Positions 14,473-22,605 of a stretch of 64,000 bases of DNA are shown here, piece after piece (positions within the stretch are counted from its first letter, which is position 1; the number at the start of each line of letters is the position of its first letter). Source of the DNA: Actinacidiphila epipremni (GTDB lineage: Bacteria > Actinomycetota > Actinomycetes > Streptomycetales > Streptomycetaceae). The notes beneath the pieces were generated by a model that saw nothing but the letters and a program-made list of their open reading frames with translations, ran no database searches and was not told the origin of the DNA. Position numbers and translations under genes: made by a program. The stretch is taken from positions 62,001 through 126,000 of the forward strand of contig NZ_JAATEJ010000008.1 of NCBI RefSeq assembly GCF_012034175.1, written 5' to 3'.

Positions 14473-15696
14473 GTGACCGGCGCCGCCCGCCAGCCGTCCC
14501 GCCTCGTGAAAGCGCGTCCCGCGCCCTTCGGGGCCGACCCGACAGGCGCCCGCCTGGAACGTATCCTCGCCTCCCCGAACTACGCGGACGGCGCGTTCGT
14601 GAACCCCACCGCCGCCCGCCAGGGACCCGGCGGTGAATTCTTCAAGTCGCTGCCGGCCGCCCTGCGCAAGGAGGCCCGGCTGCCGCGCAAGCCCGCCCGC
14701 CGGGTCCCCGTGCATCCCACCACGCTCGCCGACATCGCCGTCCCGCCCGCCTCGGGGCTGCGGCTGACCTGGACGGGCCACTCCACGGTGCTGGCCGAGA
14801 TCGGCGGCCGGCGGGTGCTGTTCGACCCGGTGTGGGGCGAGCGCTGCTCACCCTTCTCCTTCGCCGGGCCCAAGCGCGTGCACCCCGCGCCCTTCCCGCT
14901 CTCCGCGCTCAACCGCCTCGACATCGACGTCGTCGTGATCTCCCACGACCACTACGACCACCTCGACATGCCCACCATCGTCGAACTGGTCCGCAGCGAC
15001 GTCGTCTTCGCCGTCCCGCTCGGCGTCGGCGCGCACCTGGAGCACTGGGGCGTGCCCGCCGCCCGGCTGCGCGAACTGGACTGGCACGAGTCCACCGAGG
15101 TCGCCGGGCTCACCCTCACCGCCACCCCGGCCCGGCACTTCTGCGGTCGCGGGCTGCGCGGCCGGCAGCAGACGCTGTGGGCGTCCTGGGCCGTCACCGA
15201 CGGCACCCACCGGGTCTTCCACAGCGGCGACACCGGCTACTTCCCCGGCTTCGCCGACATCGGCGCCCAGCACGGCCCGTTCGACGCCACGATGATCCAG
15301 ATCGGCGCGTACAGCGAGTTCTGGCCCGACATCCACATGACGCCGGCCGAGGGCATGCAGGCGCACGTCGACCTGTCCGGCGGCACCCCGCGCGGGGTCA
15401 TGCTGCCCATCCACTGGGGCACCTTCAACCTCGCGCAGCACACCTGGGCCGACCCGGCCGAGGGCACGGTGGCCGCCGCGCGCAAGGCCGGGGCGCGGAT
15501 CGCGACGCCCCGGGTCGGGGCGCCCTTCGAGCCGGCCGAGCCGCAGCCCGACGACTGGTGGTGGCGTGAGGCCGCGCTCGTCCCGCCCGGCGGCTGGCCC
15601 GCTCACCCCGAGCCCGTCCCGGCCGGTGCCGCTCCGGCCGGCCCCGCCGCCGACCCCGTACGCCCCGGGCCCGCGCCGACCGCCGAACCCGCCTGA
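14473..15696 (+). CDS. MBL-fold metal-dependent hydrolase (NAPE-PLD/UlaG-like)
   Basis: A 407-residue metallo-beta-lactamase-fold protein. Metal ligands are visible: THSTV-type entry (LTWTGHSTVLAEIGGRRVLFDP), SHDHYDHLD (the HxHxDH motif), ATPARHFCGRG, FHSGDTGYFPGF and PIHWGTFNLAQH. The order and the WASW segment resemble N-acylphosphatidylethanolamine phospholipase D-like hydrolases; UlaG-type lactonases are the alternative. GTG 14473 is chosen because GGAGGA sits just before it; GTG 14458 would place that site inside the gene. The last 45 residues are a Pro/Ala tail. Converges on a GNAT gene 21 bp away. Confidence 0.88.
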   Translation: MTGAARQPSRLVKARPAPFGADPTGARLERILASPNYADGAFVNPTAARQGPGGEFFKSLPAALRKEARLPRKPARRVPVHPTTLADIAVPPASGLRLTWTGHSTVLAEIGGRRVLFDPVWGERCSPFSFAGPKRVHPAPFPLSALNRLDIDVVVISHDHYDHLDMPTIVELVRSDVVFAVPLGVGAHLEHWGVPAARLRELDWHESTEVAGLTLTATPARHFCGRGLRGRQQTLWASWAVTDGTHRVFHSGDTGYFPGFADIGAQHGPFDATMIQIGAYSEFWPDIHMTPAEGMQAHVDLSGGTPRGVMLPIHWGTFNLAQHTWADPAEGTVAAARKAGARIATPRVGAPFEPAEPQPDDWWWREAALVPPGGWPAHPEPVPAGAAPAGPAADPVRPGPAPTAEPA

Positions 15697-15717
15697 CCGG
15701 CAGGCCGGGAGAGCGCT

Positions 15718-16401
15718 CTACGAGGTCGCCCGGCCGAGGTAGGTGAGGACGCCCGCGTCGGGGACGTCGATCTCGTGGAAGCCGAGGCGGTCGTAGAAGG
15801 CGCGGGCGGCGGTGTTCTCGGTGAGCATGCCGAGGTGCACCGCCGGCACGCCGCGGGCGGCGAGCGAGCCGAGGAAGGCGGCCATCAGCGCCCGGCCGAG
15901 GCCGCGGCCCTGGTACCGGGGCAGGACGTCGATGTGCAGGTGGGCCGGGTAGCCGGCGACCGCGGGGACGATCATCCGCTCCGGGGTGTGCAGCAGCACC
16001 GCCATCACCTCGCTGGGCGTCCGCGGCTCGCCCTGCGGGGCGGGCCAGCGCTCGGCGACCGCCGGCAGCCACTCCTTGCGGAAGCGCTCGACGAAGGCCG
16101 GGGTGTCGGCGGTGCCGAGGACGTAGCCGACCGCGCGGCCGTGCCCGTCGTCCACCACGAACGCCGACTCCGGCTCCAGCACCGCGTAGGGCGCGGCGAA
16201 CAGCGTGCCGAGCAGGTCGCGGTCCTGCTCGGGGTAGTCGCCGGAGGCGTCGCCGCCGGCGGCCCCGGTGAGCAGGCAGATCTCGTAGAGCGCCGGCAGG
16301 TCGGCCGGGCGGTAGGGGCGTATCGAGGGCGTGCCCGCGGGCTCGGCGGCGGGCTGCTCGGGCGCGGGCTGCTCGGCGGCGTGGTGCTCGGCGGTGCTCA
16401 C
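15718..16401 (-). CDS. GNAT-family N-acetyltransferase, coupled to beta-galactosidase
   Basis: A 227-residue protein. After an Ala/Pro/Glu-rich head of about 28 residues comes SIRPYRPADLPALYEICLLTG, then the acetyl-CoA loop LHIDVLPRYQGRGLGRALMAAF and NTAARAFYDRLGFHEID. Its GTG start (16401) forms a GTGA overlap with the stop of the upstream beta-galactosidase gene, so the two are translated together and probably act on related substrates, for instance amino sugars; that is inference. Confidence 0.9.
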   Translation of the reverse strand: MSTAEHHAAEQPAPEQPAAEPAGTPSIRPYRPADLPALYEICLLTGAAGGDASGDYPEQDRDLLGTLFAAPYAVLEPESAFVVDDGHGRAVGYVLGTADTPAFVERFRKEWLPAVAERWPAPQGEPRTPSEVMAVLLHTPERMIVPAVAGYPAHLHIDVLPRYQGRGLGRALMAAFLGSLAARGVPAVHLGMLTENTAARAFYDRLGFHEIDVPDAGVLTYLGRATS

Positions 16402-19355
16402 TGCTGCTCCAGGTCGGTCGGCGCGGTGGGCCCGGCGGTGCCGCCGAGCGGGACGAAGGTGAAGGAGAAGGCGGCCGGCCGCACGTCCAGCCGGTGGGCG
16501 GGCAGTACGCCGGGCCCGCAGGAGGCGCTGCCCAGGCCCTGGAGAGCGTGATCCAGGGTGACCCACAGCCGCCCCGAGCGCACCAGGTCGCAGGTGTGCG
16601 CGGCGGCGTCCAGCGCCTCGGTGGTCCACGGGCGGGCGGTCAGCCAGAAGGGCTCCCCCTCGATCCGCAGGCCGGAGCCGTCGGGCCGGGTCAGCTCGGC
16701 CCAGCGCACACCGGCCCGCGCGCCGTTCTCCTGCGGGCGGACGTACGGGGTCTGGAGTTCGTCCACCGTCGCGCTCCAGCGGCCGATCCGGGCGGCGGCG
16801 CGGCTGTCCGGGTAGGCCTCGCCGGGCCCGGCGCCGTACCAGGAGACGCGCTCCAACTGCCCGGGCAGGCCCAGCCGCACGCCGAGCCGGGGCAGCGGGA
16901 CGGACCATGCGCCCTCGGGGGTGACGGCGACCTCAAGCCGCAGCCGGTCGCCGGTCGCGGTCCAGGTGAAGACGGTGTGCAGCGCGTGGTCCGCGGCGGC
17001 CGGCGCGACCCGTACGGCGACGGTCAGCATGTCGCCGCCGACCGCGACCCGCGCCACCCGGTGCCGCATGCGGTGCAGGCCCGCCGTGCGCCACGCGCGG
17101 TCCAGCCGGGACTCGGCGAACCAGTCCATGCCGCGGTCGTTGTCGGTCGGCGCCCGCCACACGTCCAGCCGCGGGCCCTCCACCGGGGTGCCGGCCAGGG
17201 TGCGCAAGGCGCCGGTGGCGGCGTCGAAGACGGCGGGGCCGAGCGTGATCAGGCCGCCGCCGGCCCGGCGCGGGGAGTGCGGCCGGCCCCGGTGCGCCCG
17301 CCCGGCCGGCTGCCGGGGCGCCGCGAACTGCGCCCAGGCCACCTCGTGCCCGGCCGGCGCCCACGCGGTGTCCTCGGCGAGCACCGCCCGCACCGTCCAC
17401 CACGCCTCGTCGCCCGCGCGGTCTGCGGGCAGCCGCGGCAGCTCCAGGAGAGCGCTCTCCCCGGGGCCGGTCGCGGGCACCTCGAACCGCCCGGAGTCGG
17501 CCGGCTCGCCGTCCACCTCGTAGGTCCAGCGGAAGGACAGCCCGCCGAGGTCGGCGACGTCGTAGAGGTTGGTGACGGTCACCTGCCCGCGCTCGGCGTC
17601 ACCGGTGATCCGCACCGGCTCGATGACCTTCTTGTACTCCACCAGCCCCGGCGAGGGCGTGCGGTCGGGGAAGAGCAGCCCGTCGCACACGAAGTTCCCG
17701 TCGTGCAGCTCCTCCCCGAAGTCCCCGCCGTAGGCGAAGTAGTGGCTGCCGTCCGGGGCCGTGCGGCGCAGCCCGTGGTCGATCCACTCCCACACGAAGC
17801 CGCCCTGGCAGCGCTCGTAGGTGTCGAAGATCCGCTGGTACTCCGACAGCCCGCCGGGCCCGTTGCCCATCGCGTGCGCGTACTCGCACAGGATGTACGG
17901 CATGGCGCGCCGCCGCTCGTCCAGCCCCGCGTCGGCCAGCGGCGCCTCGGTGCGGCGGCCGATCAGCTCGGACTCGGCGTGGTCGGCGTACATCCGCGAG
18001 TAGACGTCCGTGTCGGCGCAGCTGAGGTCGCCCTCGTAGTGGATGGGCCGGGCCGGGTCGCGCTCCCTGATCCACGACGCCATCGCCGACAGGCCGGCGC
18101 CGGTGCCGCACTCGTTGCCCAGCGACCACATCACCACCGACGGGTGGTTCTTGTCCCGCTCCACCATCCGCGCCGCCCGGTCCAGCAGCGCCGGCGTCCA
18201 GCGCGCGTCGTCCACCGGGTTGCCGCGCCAGCCGACCTCCTGGAAGCCGTGCGTCTCCAGGTCGCACTCGTCGATCACCCACATGCCCAGCTCGTCGCAC
18301 AGGTCCAGGAAGGCCGGGTGCGGCGGATAGTGGCTGGTGCGCACGGCGTTGACGTTGTGCCGCTTCATCAGCAGCAGGTCCTCGCGCATCGTCTCCTGGT
18401 CCAGCGCCCGCCCGCGGTCCGGGTCGAACTCGTGCCGGTTCACCCCGCGGAAGACGATCCGCCGCCCGTTGACCTTGAGCACCCCGTCCTCGACGGCGAC
18501 GCTGCGGAAGCCGATCCGCAGCGGAATGCGCTCTCCCTCGGTCGCCAGCTCCGCGTCGTACAGCCGCGGTCGCTCGGCCGACCACGGCTCGACGGGGACG
18601 ATCACCGGTTCGCCGGTGGGGATGTCCAGGCCCAGCTCGGGCACGGTGAGGGTGCCGCCGGGCTCGCAGTCCACCCGCAGGGTGCCGGTGCCGGTGACGT
18701 GGTCGTAGCCGCAGTGCACGAAGAAGTCGGTGACCGCGCCCTCGGGCCGCTCGATCAGCGTGACCTCGCGGAAGATGCCGGGCATCCACCACATGTCCTG
18801 GTCCTCCAGGTAGCTGCCGGACGACCACTGGTGCACCCGCACCGCCAGGACGTTCCCGCGCGGAAGCAGCAGTTCGCCGACCTCGAACTCCACCGGCAGC
18901 CGGCTGCCCTTGAACGTCCCCAGCTCCGTGCCGTTCAGCCACACCCGCGCGCAGGACTCCACCCCGTCGAAGCGCAGCACCGCCGCGCCGCCCGGCCAGT
19001 CGTCGGGCAGGTCGAAGGCCCGCAGGTGGTCGCCGGTCGGGTTCTCCGTCGGCACGTACGGCGGGTCGACGGGGAAGGGGTAGCGCACATTGGTGTACGC
19101 CGGGCTGCCGTGCCCCTGGAGCACCCAGTGCGACGGCACCGGCAGCAGGTCCCAGCCGGAGGCGTCGTAGCCGGGCGCGGCGAAGCCGTCGTCGTAGGTG
19201 TCGGCCCGGTCGCCGAGCCGGAACCGCCACTGCCCGCCGAGCGCGACCCGGCGGGCGTCGGAGGCCGCCCACCACGCCCGCGGCGGGAGCGCTCCCGTGC
19301 CCGGCCCGGGGTCCTCGTAGTACGCAAGCGCCTCGGCCGGCTCCGCCTCGTGCAT
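16398..19355 (-). CDS. lacZ: Beta-galactosidase, glycoside hydrolase family 2
   Basis: A 985-residue LacZ-type enzyme of normal length without a signal peptide, so intracellular. The jelly-roll N-terminal domain (SHWVLQGHGSPAYTNVRYPF), immunoglobulin-like domains, the TIM barrel and the C-terminal beta-galactosidase small chain are all present. Acid/base Glu is in SLGNECGTG (about residue 414), the nucleophile in ILCEYAHAMGNG (about residue 490). ATG 19355 is chosen, with GAGGAGCAGG in front. A palindrome of LacI-type operator form lies inside the gene at 19284-19297. It overlaps a GNAT gene at its 3' end. Confidence 0.96.
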   Translation of the reverse strand: MHEAEPAEALAYYEDPGPGTGALPPRAWWAASDARRVALGGQWRFRLGDRADTYDDGFAAPGYDASGWDLLPVPSHWVLQGHGSPAYTNVRYPFPVDPPYVPTENPTGDHLRAFDLPDDWPGGAAVLRFDGVESCARVWLNGTELGTFKGSRLPVEFEVGELLLPRGNVLAVRVHQWSSGSYLEDQDMWWMPGIFREVTLIERPEGAVTDFFVHCGYDHVTGTGTLRVDCEPGGTLTVPELGLDIPTGEPVIVPVEPWSAERPRLYDAELATEGERIPLRIGFRSVAVEDGVLKVNGRRIVFRGVNRHEFDPDRGRALDQETMREDLLLMKRHNVNAVRTSHYPPHPAFLDLCDELGMWVIDECDLETHGFQEVGWRGNPVDDARWTPALLDRAARMVERDKNHPSVVMWSLGNECGTGAGLSAMASWIRERDPARPIHYEGDLSCADTDVYSRMYADHAESELIGRRTEAPLADAGLDERRRAMPYILCEYAHAMGNGPGGLSEYQRIFDTYERCQGGFVWEWIDHGLRRTAPDGSHYFAYGGDFGEELHDGNFVCDGLLFPDRTPSPGLVEYKKVIEPVRITGDAERGQVTVTNLYDVADLGGLSFRWTYEVDGEPADSGRFEVPATGPGESALLELPRLPADRAGDEAWWTVRAVLAEDTAWAPAGHEVAWAQFAAPRQPAGRAHRGRPHSPRRAGGGLITLGPAVFDAATGALRTLAGTPVEGPRLDVWRAPTDNDRGMDWFAESRLDRAWRTAGLHRMRHRVARVAVGGDMLTVAVRVAPAAADHALHTVFTWTATGDRLRLEVAVTPEGAWSVPLPRLGVRLGLPGQLERVSWYGAGPGEAYPDSRAAARIGRWSATVDELQTPYVRPQENGARAGVRWAELTRPDGSGLRIEGEPFWLTARPWTTEALDAAAHTCDLVRSGRLWVTLDHALQGLGSASCGPGVLPAHRLDVRPAAFSFTFVPLGGTAGPTAPTDLEQQ
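19284..19297. promoter_or_regulatory. Candidate LacI/CebR-type operator inside the beta-galactosidase gene
   Basis: CGGGAGCGCTCCCG is a perfect palindrome about 58 bp inside the coding sequence. It closely matches TGGGAGCGCTCCCA, the known site of the cellobiose repressor CebR, and such sites can act within coding sequence. Related palindromes occur at 17447-17460 (GGAGAGCGCTCTCC) and 15710-15720. AGCGCT cores arise easily in this GC-rich DNA, so the call is tentative. Confidence 0.4.
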
Positions 19356-19494
19356 CGTCCCTGCTCCTCGCTCCACCCGCTGCTCGCCGCGGACCGCTCC
19401 CGGATGGCGGGGCGCGGTGATCCGCACCCCCGATTCAATCCGAGCCGCCCCCTCGAACGCCAGATGTAACGACCACCGATGTCCCGGCGCGCCC

Positions 19495-19532
19495 GCGCCC
19501 GGCCCGCGGGCGTACCCCCGCGGACCGGGCGC
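19495..19532. terminator. Stem-loop terminator after the ricin-like gene
   Basis: GCGCCCGGCCCGCGGG (19495-19510) pairs with CCCGCGGACCGGGCGC (19517-19532) with one mismatch and a six-base loop, 19 bp beyond the stop of the ricin-like gene on the minus strand. Confidence 0.7.
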
Positions 19533-19551
19533 GACGACTTCCGCGGCGGGC

Positions 19552-20175
19552 TCAGGCGGGCGACATGGTGAACACGCCCGCGTGGTCGGCGTACTGCACG
19601 AGGTTGGCGCGCGACACGCTGTACTGCCCGAGCACGACCGACACCCACGAGTGGGAGTTGAGGACCTGCATGCCGAAGGAGTTCGTGCCGGGGATGTAGT
19701 TCAGCCAGAACATCTGGTCGTTGTAGATCCAGCCGTTGCAGTCGCCCTGGATGAACCAGGCGCCGTCACCGGTGGCCTTGTCCCAGATGGTCAGGCAGTA
19801 GCCGTTGATGCGGTTCTTGAAGATGTACGGGCTGGTCGCGGAGGAGTCGGCGCCCCAATGGCACACGCGCCACTGCTGGTTGGCCAGGCCCAGGTACTGG
19901 TACTGCACGACGGCGCCCTTGTTGTCGGGGCCCTGGGAGAGGTCGAAGACCATGTTGCGCGAGGTGTTGATGCGGTAGTAGCCGGGGTTGCAGGCCCAGC
20001 CGTCCTTGGTCGGGTCGGAGGAGGCGGACGCGGAGGCCGGGGCGAGCGTGAAGGCGGCGAGCGCGAGCGCGGCGCCGGCGGCGGCCGTACGGGCGGTGCG
20101 GGCGGTGCGAGCCGTACGGGCGGTGCGGGCGGCGGCGGGCGGGGTGCGGCGGCGGGTGCGCCGGAGGGTGATCAC
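19552..20175 (-). CDS. Secreted ricin-type beta-trefoil lectin-like protein
   Basis: A 207-residue exported protein. The N-terminus is long and basic with a run of RTA triplets, followed by a hydrophobic core (AALALAAFTLAPASASA). The mature part has YYRINTSRNMVFDLSQGPDNKGAVVQYQYLG-type sequence and one QxW motif (NQQWRV), then INGYCLTIWDKATGDGAWFIQGDCNG, which fits a single degenerate ricin-B beta-trefoil. GTG 20175 is chosen because AGAAGGAG precedes it by seven bases. It follows, on the same strand and 88 bp downstream, a gene for a candidate pore-forming protein, so the two could be a lectin/toxin pair. Confidence 0.7.
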   Translation of the reverse strand: MITLRRTRRRTPPAAARTARTARTARTARTAAAGAALALAAFTLAPASASASSDPTKDGWACNPGYYRINTSRNMVFDLSQGPDNKGAVVQYQYLGLANQQWRVCHWGADSSATSPYIFKNRINGYCLTIWDKATGDGAWFIQGDCNGWIYNDQMFWLNYIPGTNSFGMQVLNSHSWVSVVLGQYSVSRANLVQYADHAGVFTMSPA

Positions 20176-20263
20176 GGGCGGGCTCCTTCTGCGGAATCTG
20201 CGAGCTTCACGGGACCTGCGGGATCTGCGCAATCCATGGCGGGCGGTCGGGGGCGCGTGGCGC

Positions 20264-20923
20264 TCAGCAGGCGCCGAGCCGGTCCTGCGCGGCGCGGCGC
20301 ACCGTGCCGGCCGGCTCCAGCGCCGCGCAGTTGTGCACGACCGTCCCGATCTCCGGCGTCTCGAACGTCGTGTACGTGCCGTAGCCGCCGGGCAGCGCGT
20401 TCATCCACACGCCGGTCGCCGGGCCGGTCTGCGCGCAGATGTACTTCACGTACGTGCCGGTGACCTTCCGGGTGCCGCGATAGAGGCCGTAGTAGCCGGC
20501 CTTGGTGAAATTCCAGGTCGTGGTGACGGTGGTGGTGCTGGTGGACGAGGTGGTGTCGGACACCGAGAAGCCGACCTTCGCCTCGACCTTGACGAACACC
20601 GGCCCGGCGGACGCGGAGATCTCCAGGCTGTTGTTGACCGTGGTGCTCACGGAGTTGACCTGCGTGAGCGTCTCCGTGCGCTGCCCGGTGGTGCCGTCGC
20701 CGACGTTGACCGCGAGGAAGTCGGTGACGACCGGGGTGACGGCGGTCGTGACGTCGTAATAGGCGGAGTCGACGGCCGGGTTGCACGCGCTGCTTGCCGG
20801 TGGCGGCGGGACGGCGTCGGCGTGCGCCGACCCCGCGGTGCCGACGCCCACGGCGGTCAGGCCGAGGGTGAGGAGGAGGGCGGCGGGCATGGCGCCGCGC
20901 CGCCCGGCGACGGTGAGGTTCAC
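20264..20923 (-). CDS. Secreted protein, candidate aerolysin-like beta-pore former
   Basis: A 219-residue exported protein with a signal peptide of about 36 residues ending SAHADA. I do not recognise a named family with certainty. The centre alternates Ser/Thr with hydrophobic residues (TLTQVNSVSTTVNNSLEISA, then VKVEAKVGFSVSDTT, STSTTTVTTTWNF), which is the pattern of the membrane-inserting hairpin of aerolysin/ETX-MTX2 beta-pore toxins. A glycine/tyrosine-rich C-terminal part follows (AGYYGLYRGTRKVTGTYVKYIC). GTG 20923 is preceded by AAGGAG. It is upstream of, and co-directional with, the ricin-like gene and divergent from a MmyB-type regulator. Confidence 0.65.
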   Translation of the reverse strand: MNLTVAGRRGAMPAALLLTLGLTAVGVGTAGSAHADAVPPPPASSACNPAVDSAYYDVTTAVTPVVTDFLAVNVGDGTTGQRTETLTQVNSVSTTVNNSLEISASAGPVFVKVEAKVGFSVSDTTSSTSTTTVTTTWNFTKAGYYGLYRGTRKVTGTYVKYICAQTGPATGVWMNALPGGYGTYTTFETPEIGTVVHNCAALEPAGTVRRAAQDRLGAC

Positions 20924-21097
20924 GAAGGCTCCTTCAGCCGCGAGGGGTTGCTCGGGCCACGAGGATCACGTCGCCGGGCACGGCGCCGGGAGTGCAAGCC
21001 CTGCACTGGCAACGCCCGCCCCCGCACGGCCGGTTGCGGCCGTACGTGGCCGGTTGCCGCCTGTGCCGCGGTGGGCCCCGCCTCCCACAATCGGGAC

Positions 21098-21916
21098 GTG
21101 GACACCACCAGCGCCCTGCGCGACTTCCTGCTCTCCCGTCGCAGCCGGCTGCGGCTGGAGGACGTGGGGCTGCCCGCGCACGGCAGGCGCAGGGTCGCCG
21201 GGCTGCGCCGCGAGGAGGTCGCGGACCTGGCGCACGTCAGCCTCGACCACTACATCCGGCTGGAGCGCGGCCAGGCCTCCCGGGTCTCGGACGCCGTCCT
21301 GCACGCGGTCGCCGACGCGCTCCGGCTCACCCCCGGCGAGCGCGGCTACCTCTACAACCTGGCCCGCCCCGCCGGCCCCCGGCCGGTGCCGCCCGGGGCC
21401 GGAGTGCGCGGCAGCGTGCAGCGGCTGCTCGACACCATGGGCGACACGCCCGCCTATCTCGTCGGCCGCGGCGGCACCGTCCTGGCCTGGAACCGCCTGG
21501 CCGCCCTGGTCTTCACCGACTTCTCCCGTGTCCCGCCGCCGCGCCGCACCATCGGCTGGCTCGTCTTCACCCACCCCGAGGCCCGCGCCCGCTACGCCGA
21601 CTGGGACGTCAAGGCCCGTGAGACGGTGGCCTACCTCCGTACCGAATGGGGCGCCCGCCCCGACGACCCGGCCCTGACCCGGCAGATCGCCGAACTCCGG
21701 GCCGCGAGCGAGCCGTTCGGCCGGCTGTGGTCCCAGCAGTCCGTCGTCGACCTCACGCACGGCACGACCCGCGTCAACCCGCCCTGCGGCTCGCCCCTCG
21801 ACTTCTCCTGGGAGACCTTCCGCCCCGCCGGCGACCCCGACGAGGTGATCATCGCCTACACCGCCGCCACGCCGGCCACCACCGCGGCCCTGCGCGCCCT
21901 CGCGACCCCGCTCTGA
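21098..21916 (+). CDS. XRE-family regulator with MmyB-like ligand domain
   Basis: A 272-residue protein. The helix-turn-helix (RVAGLRREEVADLAHVSLDHYIRLERGQ-type, residues about 30-75) is followed by the MmyB-like domain: YLVGRGGTVLAWNRLAALVFTDF, RYADWDVKARETVAYLR and the ending DEVIIAYTAATP. This class binds flavin or fatty-acid-like ligands in related proteins and usually represses a neighbouring operon. GTG 21098 is the start. It is divergent from the pore-former gene (174-bp gap) and precedes a nitroreductase by 46 bp; it may regulate either. Confidence 0.92.
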   Translation: MDTTSALRDFLLSRRSRLRLEDVGLPAHGRRRVAGLRREEVADLAHVSLDHYIRLERGQASRVSDAVLHAVADALRLTPGERGYLYNLARPAGPRPVPPGAGVRGSVQRLLDTMGDTPAYLVGRGGTVLAWNRLAALVFTDFSRVPPPRRTIGWLVFTHPEARARYADWDVKARETVAYLRTEWGARPDDPALTRQIAELRAASEPFGRLWSQQSVVDLTHGTTRVNPPCGSPLDFSWETFRPAGDPDEVIIAYTAATPATTAALRALATPL

Positions 21917-21962
21917 GGCCGCCGCGCCGCCCGGCGGCGGAATACGGCCGGGCGGCAGGTGG

Positions 21963-22541
21963 TTGGCCTCCGGCGTGGACCATGATCGCGAGGCCGTGGA
22001 CAGCCTGCACCCCCTGCTCGCCGGGCGGTTCAGCCCCGCGAGGTTCGACCCGGCCGGGAAGGTGGACGACCGGGCCGTCGAACTGCTGCTGGAAGCCGCC
22101 CGTTGGGCGCCGTCGGCGGGCAACTCGCAGCCGTGGGCGTACGTCGTGTGCCGGCCGGGCGAGCCGCGGTACGAGCGGATCGTGCCGCACCTCGCGCCGA
22201 GTTCGGCGCGCTGGGCGACGGACGCCGGGCTGCTGGTCGTCACGCTCGCGCACCGCTTCGTCGGCGGCTCCGAGGTGCAGTATTCGGAGTTCGCCGACTA
22301 CGACCTCGGGCAGTCCGTCGCCCATCTCACCCTGCAGGCCGAGGCGATGGGCCTGGGCGCCCACCAGTTCCGGGCGTTCGACCTGGCGGCGCTCACCGCC
22401 GAACTGCGCCCGAACCCGGGCTGGTCGGTCGTGACGATGATCGCGGTCGGCGTCCCCGCCGCGGCCTCGGACCGGCCCCGCACCCGCCGCCCCGCCGCGG
22501 ACCTGCGCGACGCCCCCTGGGCGCCCGCGGACCAGGAGTAG
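21963..22541 (+). CDS. Nitroreductase-family flavoprotein
   Basis: A 188-192-residue FMN enzyme. GRFSPARFDP and LLEAARWAPSAGNSQPWAYVV form the N-terminal FMN site, and DLGQSVAHLTLQAEAMGLGAHQF the middle helix. The reaction is NAD(P)H-dependent reduction of nitro- or quinone-type compounds. The start is uncertain: TTG 21963 or GTG 21975, neither with a strong ribosome site. It may be co-transcribed with the preceding MmyB-type regulator and would fit redox control by it. Confidence 0.88.
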   Translation: MASGVDHDREAVDSLHPLLAGRFSPARFDPAGKVDDRAVELLLEAARWAPSAGNSQPWAYVVCRPGEPRYERIVPHLAPSSARWATDAGLLVVTLAHRFVGGSEVQYSEFADYDLGQSVAHLTLQAEAMGLGAHQFRAFDLAALTAELRPNPGWSVVTMIAVGVPAAASDRPRTRRPAADLRDAPWAPADQE

Positions 22542-22543
22542 CG

Positions 22544-22587
22544 GCGGGGCCGCCGCGCCCTCGCGGGAGGGTGCGGCGGCCCCGCCG
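22544..22587. terminator. Bidirectional stem-loop terminator
   Basis: GGCGGGGCCGCCGC (22544-22557) pairs with GCGGCGGCCCCGCC (22574-22587), and an inner CCCTC/GAGGG stem encloses a GCGG loop. It lies between the converging nitroreductase and lyase genes. Confidence 0.8.
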
Positions 22588-22605
22588 GGTGGCGGGCGGA
22601 CGGTG

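Noticed and set aside
16494..19469. A 991-codon plus-strand frame opposite the beta-galactosidase
   Set aside because: The minus strand has all GH2 domains and catalytic residues; the opposite frame is a shadow.
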